Shown here: positions 25,475-34,018 of the stretch, piece by piece
Position numbering within the stretch: position 1 is the stretch's first letter
Layout: each line of letters opens with the position of its first letter
The notes under the pieces: generated by a model
The model's database searches: none
Seen by the model: the letters and a program-made list of their open reading frames with translations, nothing else
Told to the model about the DNA's origin: nothing
NCBI GenBank assembly: GCA_002309855.1
Contig: DBYD01000050.1
Location: forward strand, 30,483-68,731
DNA: 38,249 bases
Direction of reading: 5' to 3'
From: Bacteroidales bacterium UBA1195
Lineage (GTDB): Bacteria > Bacteroidota > Bacteroidia > Bacteroidales > WCHB1-69
Position numbers and translations under genes: made by a program

Positions 25475-26140
25475 ATGAAGAGATTTTTTTTCGGTTGTTT
25501 TCTGCTGGTTATAGGAAGCGTACAGGCTCAGCAGCCCAAACCTGTCAAGCCGGTCATAACTGATGAATCCCAAACCATTCTGAATAAAATGCAGCAGAAA
25601 TGGGTGGGGCTGCAAAGTGCGAAAATAAGTTTCACGCTGCAATCCTCCCCCAACGGGGAGAAAAGCAGCCTTCTAAAAGGCACCGTCTGGACACAGGGTA
25701 AAGCCTACAAACTGGAGATCCCCGGTCAGACCGTATACTGCGACGGCAAGACAGTATGGAACTATCTCCCCGAAAACCAAGAGGTAAGCATCGCAGACTA
25801 CGAGGAAAACAGCGAGAGCATCTCCATCAACCCGTTGCAGGTCATAGCCACCTACGACCAATACTACCGCTCCGCATTTATCCGCGAGATGTCCGAAAAG
25901 GGTGTTGTGGTACAAATTGTTGACCTTTATCCCAAACAAGGGCAGTCCTTCTACAAGATACGGATGGTCATCCGCAAGGACAAACTGCTGCCAACGAGGG
26001 CAGTCATCTATGAAAAAAGCGGTGCCACCGACACATATTATTTTGACAATATCCTGCTGAACCCCGCAATCAAAAGCGGTTTCTTCACCTTCCGACCAGA
26101 GGAGCATCCGAATGTGGAAATAATTGACATGCGTGAATAA
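25475..26140 (+). CDS. LolA-like outer-membrane lipoprotein carrier
   Basis: The ATG at 25475 gives 221 residues with a good signal peptide (MKRFFFG..., cleavage after V-Q-A); the frame open from 25439 would put 12 polar residues before it. The mature part has the half-barrel strand pattern of LolA-like proteins (VWTQGKAYKLE, VYCDGKTVWNYLP, YYFDNILLNP, GFFTFRPEEHPNVEIIDM). LolA carries lipoproteins across the periplasm. The stop meets the TamL start codon directly. Its place between ftsK and a surface-assembly lipoprotein fits envelope biogenesis. Sequence identity to classical LolA is low, so the carrier role is by family. Confidence 0.85.
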   Translation: MKRFFFGCFLLVIGSVQAQQPKPVKPVITDESQTILNKMQQKWVGLQSAKISFTLQSSPNGEKSSLLKGTVWTQGKAYKLEIPGQTVYCDGKTVWNYLPENQEVSIADYEENSESISINPLQVIATYDQYYRSAFIREMSEKGVVVQIVDLYPKQGQSFYKIRMVIRKDKLLPTRAVIYEKSGATDTYYFDNILLNPAIKSGFFTFRPEEHPNVEIIDMRE

Positions 26141-28498
26141 ATGAAAGGCCGTTCACTTTTTACCAGAATCATCCTGTTCATGTTGCCGGCTATCCTGCCG
26201 GCCTGCTCCGCAACAAAGCACCTGAAAGAGGGCGAATATCTGCTGGTAAAGAACGAAGTCAGTGCCAACCGCAAGGAAATTCCGGTACAGAGTGAGATCA
26301 TATATCTGGTCAAACCGGAAGCCAACCGCCGTTTTCTGGGACTATTCCCGGTGCGTGCCGCAATATACCAGTCAATGCTGCCAAAGGAGCAACAGAAAGA
26401 CCGCCATTGGAAGCAGTGGTTCCGCAACAATTTGGGAGAGGAACCGAAAATCATGGACTCATCCTCCGTCAGCTATTCATGCCAACAAATCCAACAGTAC
26501 CTTTACAACAAAGGGTATTTTGAATCCACTGTACAGAGCGATATACGGACCCGACACAAAAAAGCGGTGGTCCGTTACCACATTACTGCGGAAGAGCCTT
26601 ACCTGCTGAATGAAAGTTTCTTTCAGATCAAGGACACGGCCATTTACCGGATAGTGACGGAAACACAGGACAACAGCCTGCTCAAAAAAGGGACGCCGTA
26701 TGACGCTGACCTTCTCAGAGCCGAACGCAACCGCATCGCCAACCTACTTTCCAACCATGGATATTACCTTTTCCGTCCGGAACACATCCGCTACAAGGTG
26801 GACAGCAATCTGAACAGCCACCGGTTCAACCTCAAGATCTGTATCGGGGATGAGGAGGATGCACCGGCATCCGGCAACCAGACAACGCCACTGCATCCCT
26901 TCCGGAAATTTCACATCCAGGAGGTGCGCATCCGCTGCTCCGCCACAGAGGACACCGCATTCAACATCTTCGACTATACGGAAATAATGAAGTCCCAGCC
27001 ACCCTACACCTATACCATCCAACTGCAAAAGGGGTTACACTACAACCCCAAAGCCCTCACCTATCCGTTGTATTTCCACCCTGGCAGCCTTTACTCCGCA
27101 GATGAAGCGAAGACCTCCTACAACCTATACAACAACATGCAGAATTTCAGATTTATCCGTATCTCCTACGCCATCACGGAAGAGAGCCGCAAACACCCCG
27201 AAACGGACACCGGATTGCTGATGTGCCAGATACAGCTCACCCCATGGGAGAAACATACACTGAACTTTGAACTGTTGGGTAAAGACATCGGATCGGACTA
27301 CGGCATCGGCGTGAACCTGAACCTGAAAAACCGCAATCTGTTTCACAGCGGCGAGATACAATATGACAACCTGTTGTTTTCCACAGAATTCCAAAGGAAC
27401 ACCGACATAGGGGAAGCCAATGAAAAGGTGCCCATGTGGCGGTACCGCAATTTTGAATTAGGCGGTGAAATCGGCGTACACTTCCCCAAAATACTGCTTC
27501 CCTTCAGCCATAAACTGATCCCAAAAAAAATCCGCTCGCAAACAAGGTTTGCAATCGGAAGCTATTTCCAGCAACGTGACCACTACTCAAGGCTCATCAC
27601 CAATACAGGCGCGGAATACGAATGGAAACCATCCGACCATGCATCTCACATCCTGAAACTGATGGACATCAGCATGGTGAAAATTTACAAGGACAGCATT
27701 TTTGACAACAATCTCGCCCATTACAGCCAGCGCATCCGTGAAAAATATACTGACCACGTTCTTGTTGGAACCAGCTACAAACTGCTGTACAACAACATCA
27801 ACAACAACGAACGGCAGAACTTCTACCGTTTAAGGCTAAACCTGAACGCATACGGCAATCTGCTGTACGGACTTTTCGACATCTCAAGTATACAGAAGAA
27901 CGACAAGGGCCAATATGTCATTTTCGGCACCCCCTTCACCAGTTTTGTCTCTGCCGACATTGATTTCACCTATAACATAATGCTGTGGAACCGCTCTTCG
28001 CTGGTGGCGCATACCGCAGCCGGAATCGGAGTACCCACCTCCAATGCCTCAACCCTACCATTTGAGCGCAGCTTTTACCTGGGCGGCACAAACAGCATGC
28101 GGGCATGGAACCTTCGGGAACTCGGCCCGGGCAGCTATCACGGGACCCTCTCCCATTTTGAGAGCTCCGGAGACCTCAAATGGGAATGTAACCTGGAATT
28201 GCGCACACCGGTCTACAAACATTTCTTCACCGCCGTTTTCCTTGACATGGGCAACATCTGGAACATCCGGAAAAATGCGGAAATCCCCAACGGGGAATTT
28301 GACTGGAACCGTTTTTACAAGGAACTGGCTCTGGACGGCGGTGTGGGACTGCGGCTGGACATCTCATTCCTGGTGCTGCGAATGGATGTGGCGACAGCGC
28401 TTTACACCCCCTACCTGACGGAAGGCGAACGCTGGCGGAACCATCCGGTTAAATGGAAGGAGCTGAGTTTCCGTTTCGGTATCGGATACCCATTCTGA
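26141..28498 (+). CDS. tamL: TamL/BamA-like outer-membrane beta-barrel lipoprotein
   Basis: A 785-residue Omp85-family protein with a type II signal peptide and lipobox L-P-A-C (Cys22), the mark that separates Bacteroidetes TamL from TamA and BamA. POTRA-like repeats occupy about 25-370, and the C-terminal half is a beta barrel with alternating aromatic strands, ending in FRFGIGYPF with terminal Phe, a classic outer-membrane insertion signal. The late segment SFYLGGTNSMRAW fits the L6-loop region of Omp85 proteins. TamL works with TamB to insert or export outer-membrane components. It begins right at the stop of the LolA-like gene. Confidence 0.9.
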   Translation: MKGRSLFTRIILFMLPAILPACSATKHLKEGEYLLVKNEVSANRKEIPVQSEIIYLVKPEANRRFLGLFPVRAAIYQSMLPKEQQKDRHWKQWFRNNLGEEPKIMDSSSVSYSCQQIQQYLYNKGYFESTVQSDIRTRHKKAVVRYHITAEEPYLLNESFFQIKDTAIYRIVTETQDNSLLKKGTPYDADLLRAERNRIANLLSNHGYYLFRPEHIRYKVDSNLNSHRFNLKICIGDEEDAPASGNQTTPLHPFRKFHIQEVRIRCSATEDTAFNIFDYTEIMKSQPPYTYTIQLQKGLHYNPKALTYPLYFHPGSLYSADEAKTSYNLYNNMQNFRFIRISYAITEESRKHPETDTGLLMCQIQLTPWEKHTLNFELLGKDIGSDYGIGVNLNLKNRNLFHSGEIQYDNLLFSTEFQRNTDIGEANEKVPMWRYRNFELGGEIGVHFPKILLPFSHKLIPKKIRSQTRFAIGSYFQQRDHYSRLITNTGAEYEWKPSDHASHILKLMDISMVKIYKDSIFDNNLAHYSQRIREKYTDHVLVGTSYKLLYNNINNNERQNFYRLRLNLNAYGNLLYGLFDISSIQKNDKGQYVIFGTPFTSFVSADIDFTYNIMLWNRSSLVAHTAAGIGVPTSNASTLPFERSFYLGGTNSMRAWNLRELGPGSYHGTLSHFESSGDLKWECNLELRTPVYKHFFTAVFLDMGNIWNIRKNAEIPNGEFDWNRFYKELALDGGVGLRLDISFLVLRMDVATALYTPYLTEGERWRNHPVKWKELSFRFGIGYPF

Positions 28499-28549
28499 TC
28501 TGAAAAAAAAAAAAATTCCATCCAGATGTTATCATAACACTTTTTTTAT

Positions 28550-28557
28550 TACCTTTG
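28550..28557 (+). promoter_or_regulatory. -7 element for the GLUG-repeat surface protein
   Basis: TACCTTTG matches TAnnTTTG, 50 nt before the ATG at 28608. It follows a run of T in an AT-rich gap. Confidence 0.6.
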
Positions 28558-28607
28558 CAAAATCATATTATGTATACTTATTTTTTCACTAAATAAATAA
28601 TAAAGGT

Positions 28608-29948
28608 ATGAAAAAACTTAACATTCTGTTGATTATGTTATGTTTCGTGGGATTCAGCCACGGACAGTCCGCATGGGACGGCACAACCAAGACACCGGTG
28701 AAACCCAACGGGCTCAAATATGTTGTCACCACACCGGCACAGCTGGCATGGATTGCGGACGCCTGCGCCAATGACGAAGCCGCCCGTGAGTTTGAAGGAA
28801 AAGATGTGATCATCGACGCCGATTTGGACTTGGGGAACAAGGAATGGACCCCCATCGGGTCACTGGAACACCCTTTCAAAGGGCACTTAATCGGCAACAA
28901 CCATAAAATCAAAAATCTGAAAATCACCCAATCCGGCATGGATTATGTCGGACTGTTCGGTTACATCCAAGGCCAGTCCTCCATCCACGCAAAAGTGGAC
29001 AGCATCTATGTGATCGGCAGCACCATCACCGGCGGCAACAATGTCGGTGTGCTTTGCGGAGGCGCATTCAACACGGAATTCGCACACTGCGGCATCCAAA
29101 CAGCCACCATCAATGGAGTGACAAAAGTTGGCGGTCTCATCGGCATGCTGAAGAATTCCACCGTTTTCATCTCCTATGCCAAGGGCATGACCATCACTGT
29201 CAGCCATGAATGGGGCGGCCTGTTTGTGGGATACAACGACAGCACCTTCCAAAGCACCTTCAAAATCAGCAACTGCTACGCAAAGGGCAAAGTGACCTGC
29301 GCCAACCACGGCGGCGGTTTTGTCGGTTACAATGGGGTGAAAGGAAACATCGAGCACTGTTACTGCATCATCCAATTCGCCGGCAAGGTGGCGGACTGCA
29401 AGAACCTCGGCCTCTTCTGCTCCGTCAACGAGCACAACGCCAAACTGAACAACTGCGTATATAACAGCAACGTCAATGGCAACATGACCACGCTTCCGGT
29501 TCAGGAAAACCACAATGACATTGAAGAGCAGGTTGATGTTTGGAGCAGCACCAAGGACGGAATGACCGCCCTGAACTTCTTCTCCAACTTCACCAGCGAC
29601 CAAGGAGCACGTGACAAATGGAAACAGGATTTCGACCTGAAAGCTGGCACAGGATTCTCAATCAACGAAGGCACCCCTATCCTGCTTTGGGAATATTATG
29701 CCAATGTCAGCGTGAAGGAGGCAAAAGAGGTGCAGCTTTCGGTCTATCCTAACCCTGTCCGGAACACTTTGTCCGTCAAAACTAACGCCAATGTGCTGAA
29801 ACTGGAGATGATGGATCTGCTTGGAAAAACACTCATGGTGCAGGAAGAGACCGAATCGCTGGACATGAGCCAATTCAGGGCTGGCATCTACCTGATCCGC
29901 ATCACCACCGACCAGGGCACTGTGACACAAAAGGTCATTAAACAGTAA
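28608..29948 (+). CDS. Secreted GLUG-repeat protein with T9SS type A sorting domain
   Basis: A 446-residue protein. A signal peptide (1-20) is followed by an IAxACAND segment and GLUG-type repeats over about 95-265, including VGLFGYI, VGGLIGML and GGGFVGYN. GLUG repeats build beta-helices seen in adhesins and surface proteases. Residues 377-446 (starting at LSVYPNP and ending QKVIKQ) form a T9SS type A sorting domain, so it is probably secreted or displayed on the surface. No enzymatic motif is seen. It is a single-gene unit between a promoter at 28550 and a terminator at 29967. Confidence 0.9.
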   Translation: MKKLNILLIMLCFVGFSHGQSAWDGTTKTPVKPNGLKYVVTTPAQLAWIADACANDEAAREFEGKDVIIDADLDLGNKEWTPIGSLEHPFKGHLIGNNHKIKNLKITQSGMDYVGLFGYIQGQSSIHAKVDSIYVIGSTITGGNNVGVLCGGAFNTEFAHCGIQTATINGVTKVGGLIGMLKNSTVFISYAKGMTITVSHEWGGLFVGYNDSTFQSTFKISNCYAKGKVTCANHGGGFVGYNGVKGNIEHCYCIIQFAGKVADCKNLGLFCSVNEHNAKLNNCVYNSNVNGNMTTLPVQENHNDIEEQVDVWSSTKDGMTALNFFSNFTSDQGARDKWKQDFDLKAGTGFSINEGTPILLWEYYANVSVKEAKEVQLSVYPNPVRNTLSVKTNANVLKLEMMDLLGKTLMVQEETESLDMSQFRAGIYLIRITTDQGTVTQKVIKQ

Positions 29949-29966
29949 TTTGAACAGAGAAAAAAG

Positions 29967-29990
29967 AAAGGTTCCTTCGGGAACCTTTTT
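29967..29990. terminator. Bidirectional terminator between the surface-protein gene and aroA
   Basis: A strong hairpin, AAAGGTTCC/GGAACCTTT around a TTCG tetraloop (29976-29979), has T on its right and A on its left, so it can stop both converging genes. The right arm runs into the aroA stop codon. Confidence 0.9.
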
Positions 29991-29991
29991 T

Positions 29992-31221
29992 TTATGCCTT
30001 ACGAACAAGTGCACCGATCTGTTCCCAGAATGCAGGATAGGATTTGGAGACAACCTCCGGATTATCGAAGGATACGGGCACGAAAGCGGAAAAAAGGTTG
30101 AGAGCCATCACAATACGATGGTCCATAAAGCTGCGGAAACTGACAGGACCGCAAACAGGTGTGCCGGTCGGTACGACACTCAGACATCCGCCTGAAAATG
30201 TGACATCGGCCCAGGGTGAAAGATTTTCCCGCAAGGCCTCCACCCTGTCGCTCTCCTTGAGGCGCAGATTATCCACCCCGTCGAAACGGGACGGGATTCC
30301 CGAAAGGAGACAAAGCACGACAAGCAGCGGTACAAGGTCAAGACAATTTCGCGCATCCAAACGGAAAGTGTCCGGAAGCAAAGGCGGAGCACATTTGATG
30401 ACAAGTGCGCCATCGGCAGTAAGAACAGAGCGCACCCCACATGGCGCCAAAATCCGGCGGATACAGGTATCGCCCTGCCACGGAGAATATGTCAGGTTTT
30501 TCACCAGCAATGAGAAGGAATGCGGTTGCAATGCAGCCCATGCCCACCAGTAGGCGGCGGCTGACCAGTCACCCTCCACATGAAATTCCTCCTGCAACTC
30601 CGGATTGGGTCCCGGAGCATATCGGACCTCCCCCTCTGTTGCAGTCACCTTGAGCCCCAAAGCCTGCATCAGCCCGACTGTCATCCGCAGGTAGGAGGCG
30701 GAGGCGGCATCCGGCGCATAACGGAAACGGACCTCCTTCCCAAATGCGGGTAATGAAAGCAGCAATGCGGAGAGGAACTGGCTGCTCCCTCCAATATCCA
30801 CAAATGCGGACTGCGGCTGCAAACCGGGATTGCCATTAATTTCAAGAGGCACAGAGCCATCTTCCGGCATACGGATATCAGCCCCCCAGCCGCGCAACAG
30901 CTCCACCAACGGACGTATCGGACGCTGACGTAGCCGTTCATCGCCGACAATCCGCCATGCGCCCTCCCTACCTGCCAGGAATGGCAGCAGAAAACGGAAA
31001 GCGGTACCGCAATTCCGCACATCCAACTCCACGAGGCCACTCTTTCCTGAAGAACAGGTAATCCGTTCAAGCAGGGATTTGAGCAACAGTGTGTCCGCCG
31101 ACTCGGAAAGTCCGGAGAGACGGAGTGACGGAAACGCCGTGTGTTGCAGCATCAGCAGTCGGTTGCTGACGCTCTTTGATGCCGGTACAGCCACAACAGG
31201 AATATGCTCTTGAATTATCAT
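29992..31221 (-). CDS. aroA: 3-phosphoshikimate 1-carboxyvinyltransferase (EPSP synthase)
   Basis: The sixth step of the shikimate pathway, joining phosphoenolpyruvate to shikimate 3-phosphate. The ATG at 31221 gives 409 residues; an open stretch to 31440 overlaps the divergent gene and lacks family sequence. Motifs: PASKSVSNR at 13-21 (Lys16), NCGTAFRF at 70-77, GGSSQFLS, GDWSAAAYW, the LRLKESDR loop and MDHRIVMA near the end. It is slightly short, with Ala for the usual first Gly of PGSKS. It stands alone, divergent from the folate cyclo-ligase gene, and ends in the shared terminator. Confidence 0.95.
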   Translation of the reverse strand: MIIQEHIPVVAVPASKSVSNRLLMLQHTAFPSLRLSGLSESADTLLLKSLLERITCSSGKSGLVELDVRNCGTAFRFLLPFLAGREGAWRIVGDERLRQRPIRPLVELLRGWGADIRMPEDGSVPLEINGNPGLQPQSAFVDIGGSSQFLSALLLSLPAFGKEVRFRYAPDAASASYLRMTVGLMQALGLKVTATEGEVRYAPGPNPELQEEFHVEGDWSAAAYWWAWAALQPHSFSLLVKNLTYSPWQGDTCIRRILAPCGVRSVLTADGALVIKCAPPLLPDTFRLDARNCLDLVPLLVVLCLLSGIPSRFDGVDNLRLKESDRVEALRENLSPWADVTFSGGCLSVVPTGTPVCGPVSFRSFMDHRIVMALNLFSAFVPVSFDNPEVVSKSYPAFWEQIGALVRKA

Positions 31222-31317
31222 GCTGCAAATGTCCGCAAAAAAGGGATACGAAATGTCACCGGAACCATTTTTTTCTTCATTGGATGCAATATCCCTGAAA
31301 CAAGACGTTAATTGTAC

Positions 31318-31848
31318 ATGGACAAAAAAGAGACACGCGCCAGAATACGCGCACTGAAAAAGGATTTTCCGGAAGCCGCCAAGAAAATGGAGGCCGCCCG
31401 CATTTGGGAGGCCATGGAACGCGACCCGCTCTTCCGGCAAAGCAGATGCATTTTCATCTACTGGTCAATGCCTGACGAGGTTCCCACCCCCGATTTCATC
31501 CGCAAATGGCAGTTTGAAAAGCGGTTCGTTCTCCCTTGTGTGGTCGGGGACGAGCTGGAGCTGAAACATTTCCGTGGAGAAGAGGAGATGAAATCAGGCG
31601 AAAACTTCCAGATACCAGAACCTGTCGGGGAAGCGCTGCAATCATACGACGATATAGATCTGGCAATTGTGCCGGGCATGGCATTTGATGCGCAACGGCA
31701 CCGTTTGGGCAGAGGCAAAGGCTATTACGACAAAACGTTATGTCACATCAAAGCACCGAAAATCGGGGTGTGCTTCAGCTTCCAATATTTGGAGCAGGTA
31801 CCGGTGGATGCTTTCGACATCCCCATGGATGGGGTGATACACGGCTGA
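31318..31848 (+). CDS. 5-formyltetrahydrofolate cyclo-ligase (methenyl-THF synthetase)
   Basis: A 176-residue cytoplasmic enzyme that uses ATP to turn 5-formyl-THF into 5,10-methenyl-THF. The signature GRGKGYYDK sits near 140, with the preceding PGMAFD segment and an N-terminal Lys/Arg-rich helix (RARIRALKK). I chose the ATG at 31318; a TTG two codons earlier also opens the frame but is a poor start. It is a single gene divergent from aroA; its stop lies 4 nt from the stop of the convergent rhaD, with no terminator between. The 96-bp gap to aroA shows no clear TAnnTTTG element. Confidence 0.94.
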   Translation: MDKKETRARIRALKKDFPEAAKKMEAARIWEAMERDPLFRQSRCIFIYWSMPDEVPTPDFIRKWQFEKRFVLPCVVGDELELKHFRGEEEMKSGENFQIPEPVGEALQSYDDIDLAIVPGMAFDAQRHRLGRGKGYYDKTLCHIKAPKIGVCFSFQYLEQVPVDAFDIPMDGVIHG

Positions 31849-31852
31849 AACT

Positions 31853-32665
31853 CTACTTCGGCAGGCCGAACGCATCGGCAAGCTGCCGCATCTGCAGCCC
31901 TGACATGCCCTCCGGCTCAAAACCCATTGATCGGGCATCCTGATATATCTGCGCACTCTTGACCAATGTGTCGACCATATCGAAAGCCTCGGTGATATTC
32001 TCACCTATTGCAAATACACCATGTTTTTCCCATAGGACGACATCGTAGCCTTCGTCCAAGGTGCGGATGGTGGCTTCGGCCAGTTCCACAGAACCGGGCA
32101 GCAGGTATGGGACAATGCCCAAGCCGCGCGGACAGAACGCCCGCGTCTCCGGTATCATGCTCCAAAGCAGTTGCGTGAGCACATCCTTTCCCAGAAACGG
32201 CCGGTGATGGCTCATTGCAACCAACTCGGTGGGATGTGTATGAAGGGAGGCCTTATAGGACGAGCCCTTACTTATCAGGTAGTTGTGCACGCTCAAATGT
32301 GCAGGCAGCTCCGATGTCGGCAGAACAACAGCATCTGCAATGATTTCATAATGGGCGGCATCCTCCGTAATCCGGATTATGGCACCGTTCTCCATCGGAT
32401 GGCGGGCCAGGTCACGCATACGCCTGTTTGTTCCCTTGCAATAGAAATAACAGCCCTTAAGGTACGGCAGCTCCGTCCCTATCGGCCTCGGAGGCTCCAA
32501 AGCGGGCAGGGAGCGCATGTCACCGTCCGCATATTCAGTGATATTAAGGGTAAGGTTGCCGCCGTTACGCTCGGCCCAACCCTTCTGCCAAAGGTGTCCG
32601 GCCACTTCAGCCGCCTGACCAATCGCCTGACAGAGCAAAGGATTATTATTCAAAATACTTTCCAT
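31853..32665 (-). CDS. rhaD: L-rhamnulose-1-phosphate aldolase
   Basis: A zinc class II aldolase of 270 residues that splits rhamnulose 1-phosphate into dihydroxyacetone phosphate and L-lactaldehyde. It has the family's GWAERNGGNLTLN stretch near the start and the zinc HTHPTELVAMSH motif in the middle. I chose the ATG at 32665; a GTG at 32671 also opens the frame but abuts the upstream stop. It is the last gene of the rhamnose run, 6 nt after the permease gene. No lactaldehyde reductase is in the window. Confidence 0.95.
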   Translation of the reverse strand: MESILNNNPLLCQAIGQAAEVAGHLWQKGWAERNGGNLTLNITEYADGDMRSLPALEPPRPIGTELPYLKGCYFYCKGTNRRMRDLARHPMENGAIIRITEDAAHYEIIADAVVLPTSELPAHLSVHNYLISKGSSYKASLHTHPTELVAMSHHRPFLGKDVLTQLLWSMIPETRAFCPRGLGIVPYLLPGSVELAEATIRTLDEGYDVVLWEKHGVFAIGENITEAFDMVDTLVKSAQIYQDARSMGFEPEGMSGLQMRQLADAFGLPK

Positions 32666-32671
32666 TTCCAC

Positions 32672-34015
32672 TCAATAATTTTCGCCGTAACGTTCCCTTG
32701 TGATTTGTGCCAGCGGCTTGCCACGGGTGTCCGGACAGCCGACAAATCCCACCACCAACGAGATGAGCAGCAGCGCAATCATACAATAGGCAGCCAGGGT
32801 GAAGCCTTCACCGTTTTCGCCATAGATGGAGGCAAAGAGTAGCCCCCAAACCGCCGAAAGGCCGCGTACCACAAAAAACATCAGCCCCTGGGCACCGGCA
32901 CGGAACTTGGCGGGAAACAGTTCGGAGCCCCACAAAGCATAGAAAATCTGCACCGACATGCCCCCTTCAATGCCCCACAGGATGGTGAATAGCCAGAGCC
33001 CCGCGGTGCCGTTCACACCGACGGTGACAATAATGACCCATGCACTGAGGGCAAAGAGCAGCCCCAACACATATATCAGTTTGTGGCCGGTCCTGTCGAT
33101 GACCTTGGATAGCAGGAAGGTGACAAACACGATGATGGCCCATTGGATGCAGTTCATCCAGTTGGCCTGCTCGTTGCTGATGCCGCCCGCTGTCTCATAA
33201 ATGTGGGGCTGGAAAAAGCCCAGCACCGAAGCCACAAGATTCCATGCCAGATAAATGACCGCCAGAAAACATACGGTCCTGATTGCCTTTCTATTGGAAA
33301 ACAACACTTTGAAGGCATGCCAAAGCCCCGTATCCTCGCCTTTGGCCTTGGCGGCATCCCGGCTGGCCCTCCATTCGCTGCTCTCCTCCAGCCGACGCTG
33401 CATGTTCCATGCGACGAACGCCACCAGCAGTAGCGAGAAAAAGACAATGCGGGAGCTGAACACATTTACGGCCTCCTGCGGCATTGAGGCACCACCGATG
33501 GTGTGCGCAATGCCTTCGACCCAACCGAAGAGATAGCCGTCGGGGGCGAAGAACATGCCCAACAGAAGGATGATCATAGGCCCGAAGCCCCACGACATCT
33601 GTGAAATGCAGATATTGCGGCCACGGTTGTTGTTTTCAGAACTCTCGGAAATATAGGTCCATGAGGCAGGAACGCCGATGCCGACGGATATGCCCGTCAC
33701 AAGGAAACCTGCCAGCAGCATCGGAAAGCTGACGGAGAACATGATGAGCAGCACGCCCAACATATATACAAGCAGGTTGTAGGTATATATGAACTTGCGC
33801 CCGTACCTGTCGGCCAGGAATCCGCCGATTATGGCACCGAGTGCGGCACCGAGACAGTTGGCGCTGATAAAGTTGAGCCATCCAAGATGCACTTCGGTGA
33901 GACCAAGAAATTTCTGCCACAGCGTCAGGCCGCTGGCTCCGGCAACGATGGCCCCGGCATCCAGATAATTGGTCAGTGAGACGGCAATGGTGCTTTTCAG
34001 ACTTCCTTTACTCAT
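32672..34015 (-). CDS. MFS sugar-porter-like permease, probable L-rhamnose transporter
   Basis: A 447-residue, twelve-helix major facilitator protein with the motif-A loop GGFLADRYGRK between helices 2 and 3 and its counterpart DRTGHK in the second half. It sits between rhaA and rhaD, 3 nt from rhaA, which makes L-rhamnose the likely substrate. Escherichia coli and, as I recall, Bacteroides thetaiotaomicron use a small RhaT-type symporter at this place; this protein is from an unrelated family, so it would be a replacement. The substrate is inferred from position only. Confidence 0.9.
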   Translation of the reverse strand: MSKGSLKSTIAVSLTNYLDAGAIVAGASGLTLWQKFLGLTEVHLGWLNFISANCLGAALGAIIGGFLADRYGRKFIYTYNLLVYMLGVLLIMFSVSFPMLLAGFLVTGISVGIGVPASWTYISESSENNNRGRNICISQMSWGFGPMIILLLGMFFAPDGYLFGWVEGIAHTIGGASMPQEAVNVFSSRIVFFSLLLVAFVAWNMQRRLEESSEWRASRDAAKAKGEDTGLWHAFKVLFSNRKAIRTVCFLAVIYLAWNLVASVLGFFQPHIYETAGGISNEQANWMNCIQWAIIVFVTFLLSKVIDRTGHKLIYVLGLLFALSAWVIIVTVGVNGTAGLWLFTILWGIEGGMSVQIFYALWGSELFPAKFRAGAQGLMFFVVRGLSAVWGLLFASIYGENGEGFTLAAYCMIALLLISLVVGFVGCPDTRGKPLAQITRERYGENY

Positions 34016-34018
34016 GGC

